From: Sulfitobacter sp. HNIBRBA3233 | GTDB lineage: Bacteria; Pseudomonadota; Alphaproteobacteria; Rhodobacterales; Rhodobacteraceae | Reading direction: 5' to 3' | NCBI RefSeq assembly: GCF_040149665.1 | Contig: NZ_JBEFLP010000004.1 | Location: 89,799-153,798 of the forward strand | Length of the DNA: 64,000 bases | In this document: positions 63,816 to 64,000 of the stretch, in pieces | Position numbering within the stretch: the stretch's first letter is position 1 | Layout: each line of letters begins with the position of its first letter | The notes under the pieces: generated by a model | Seen by the model: the letters and a program-made list of their open reading frames with translations, nothing else | Database searches by the model: none | What the model was told of the DNA's origin: nothing | Translations under genes and position numbers: made by a program

Positions 63816-64000
63816 TGGGGCATTCCAGTACAGACAGATCCGAGAACGTTTCGTGCGTATAATGCACGACATTCTGCCCCTCTCAAGGAATGGCTGCGAC
63901 CCGATTGCGGCGGCCCCTTCCGGCGGTTCAGGAGTGCCGGATCGCGGATCGAATTTGGCTGCCTGCTTCGGCGGGCCGCTTTGTAGTTTATTGTATTTGT

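Overview
The window is GC-rich alphaproteobacterial DNA, most likely from the order Rhodobacterales (Roseobacter group). I infer this from the style of AspS, Gap and the thiamine genes, from the long antisense shadow frames typical of such codon use, and from the TAXI/TRAP transporter. It reads as chromosomal: aspS, gap, thi genes and two tRNAs are present, and I see no integrase, IS element, plasmid gene or CRISPR array. No organism name can be fixed from sequence alone.

Layout. (1) 1-2739: housekeeping edge, with aspS cut by the window start, gap, and a periplasmic OmpA-domain gene. (2) 2896-39133: one large type VI secretion (T6SS) island with all thirteen core genes tssA-M. The right-going block 2896-9372 holds a PP2C phosphatase, a membrane-anchored M15 peptidase, a DotU-IcmF hybrid and VgrG. 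The left-going block 25455-9359 holds tssA, B, C, hcp, tssE, F, G, an FHA gene, tssJ, K, L, M and tagF. Upstream of tssA, on the same strand, lies a five-gene operon (28869-25601) coding for a small secreted protein, an ExbB/TolQ-like protein, two ExbD/TolR-like proteins and a TonB-like protein with a DUF4384-like end. Next comes the cargo module 29022-34111: DUF6484, a short TIGR02270-like protein, a candidate immunity protein, a DUF4150 PAAR-like/GHH nuclease effector, a degenerate ketoacyl-synthase-like protein and DUF2169. clpV and a divergent transmembrane Ser/Thr kinase close the island. (3) 49437-39140: a two-partner secretion operon (TpsB, a 2228-residue TpsA with MBG repeats, and a secreted caspase-like protein with Sel1 repeats). 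(4) 49700-53854: an orphan GcvH-like protein, a stretch without genes, and a TAXI-type TRAP transporter. (5) 61026-53984: a TPP-riboswitch-controlled thiamine operon thiD-O-S-G-E-F followed by a ThiXYZ-like ABC importer. (6) 61256-63815: a cupin protein, initiator tRNA-Met, tRNA-Arg(UCU) and a glycosyltransferase.

How the parts work together. The T6SS carries a complete threonine-phosphorylation control set (kinase, PP2C phosphatase, FHA protein, TagF). The kinase's periplasmic half and the TonB-like protein appear to share the same domain plan, and the TonB-like protein keeps the Ser-x3-His membrane motif used by TonB/TolA to couple to a proton channel. I infer that a proton-motive-force-driven periplasmic device has been added to this T6SS and may sense the same envelope state as the kinase. 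The DotU-IcmF hybrid without a GTPase site and the membrane-anchored M15 peptidase look like further envelope accessories. The effector is probably loaded through the DUF4150/DUF2169/DUF6484 spike-tip module. The neighbouring TPS-caspase operon is a second surface system of unknown purpose.
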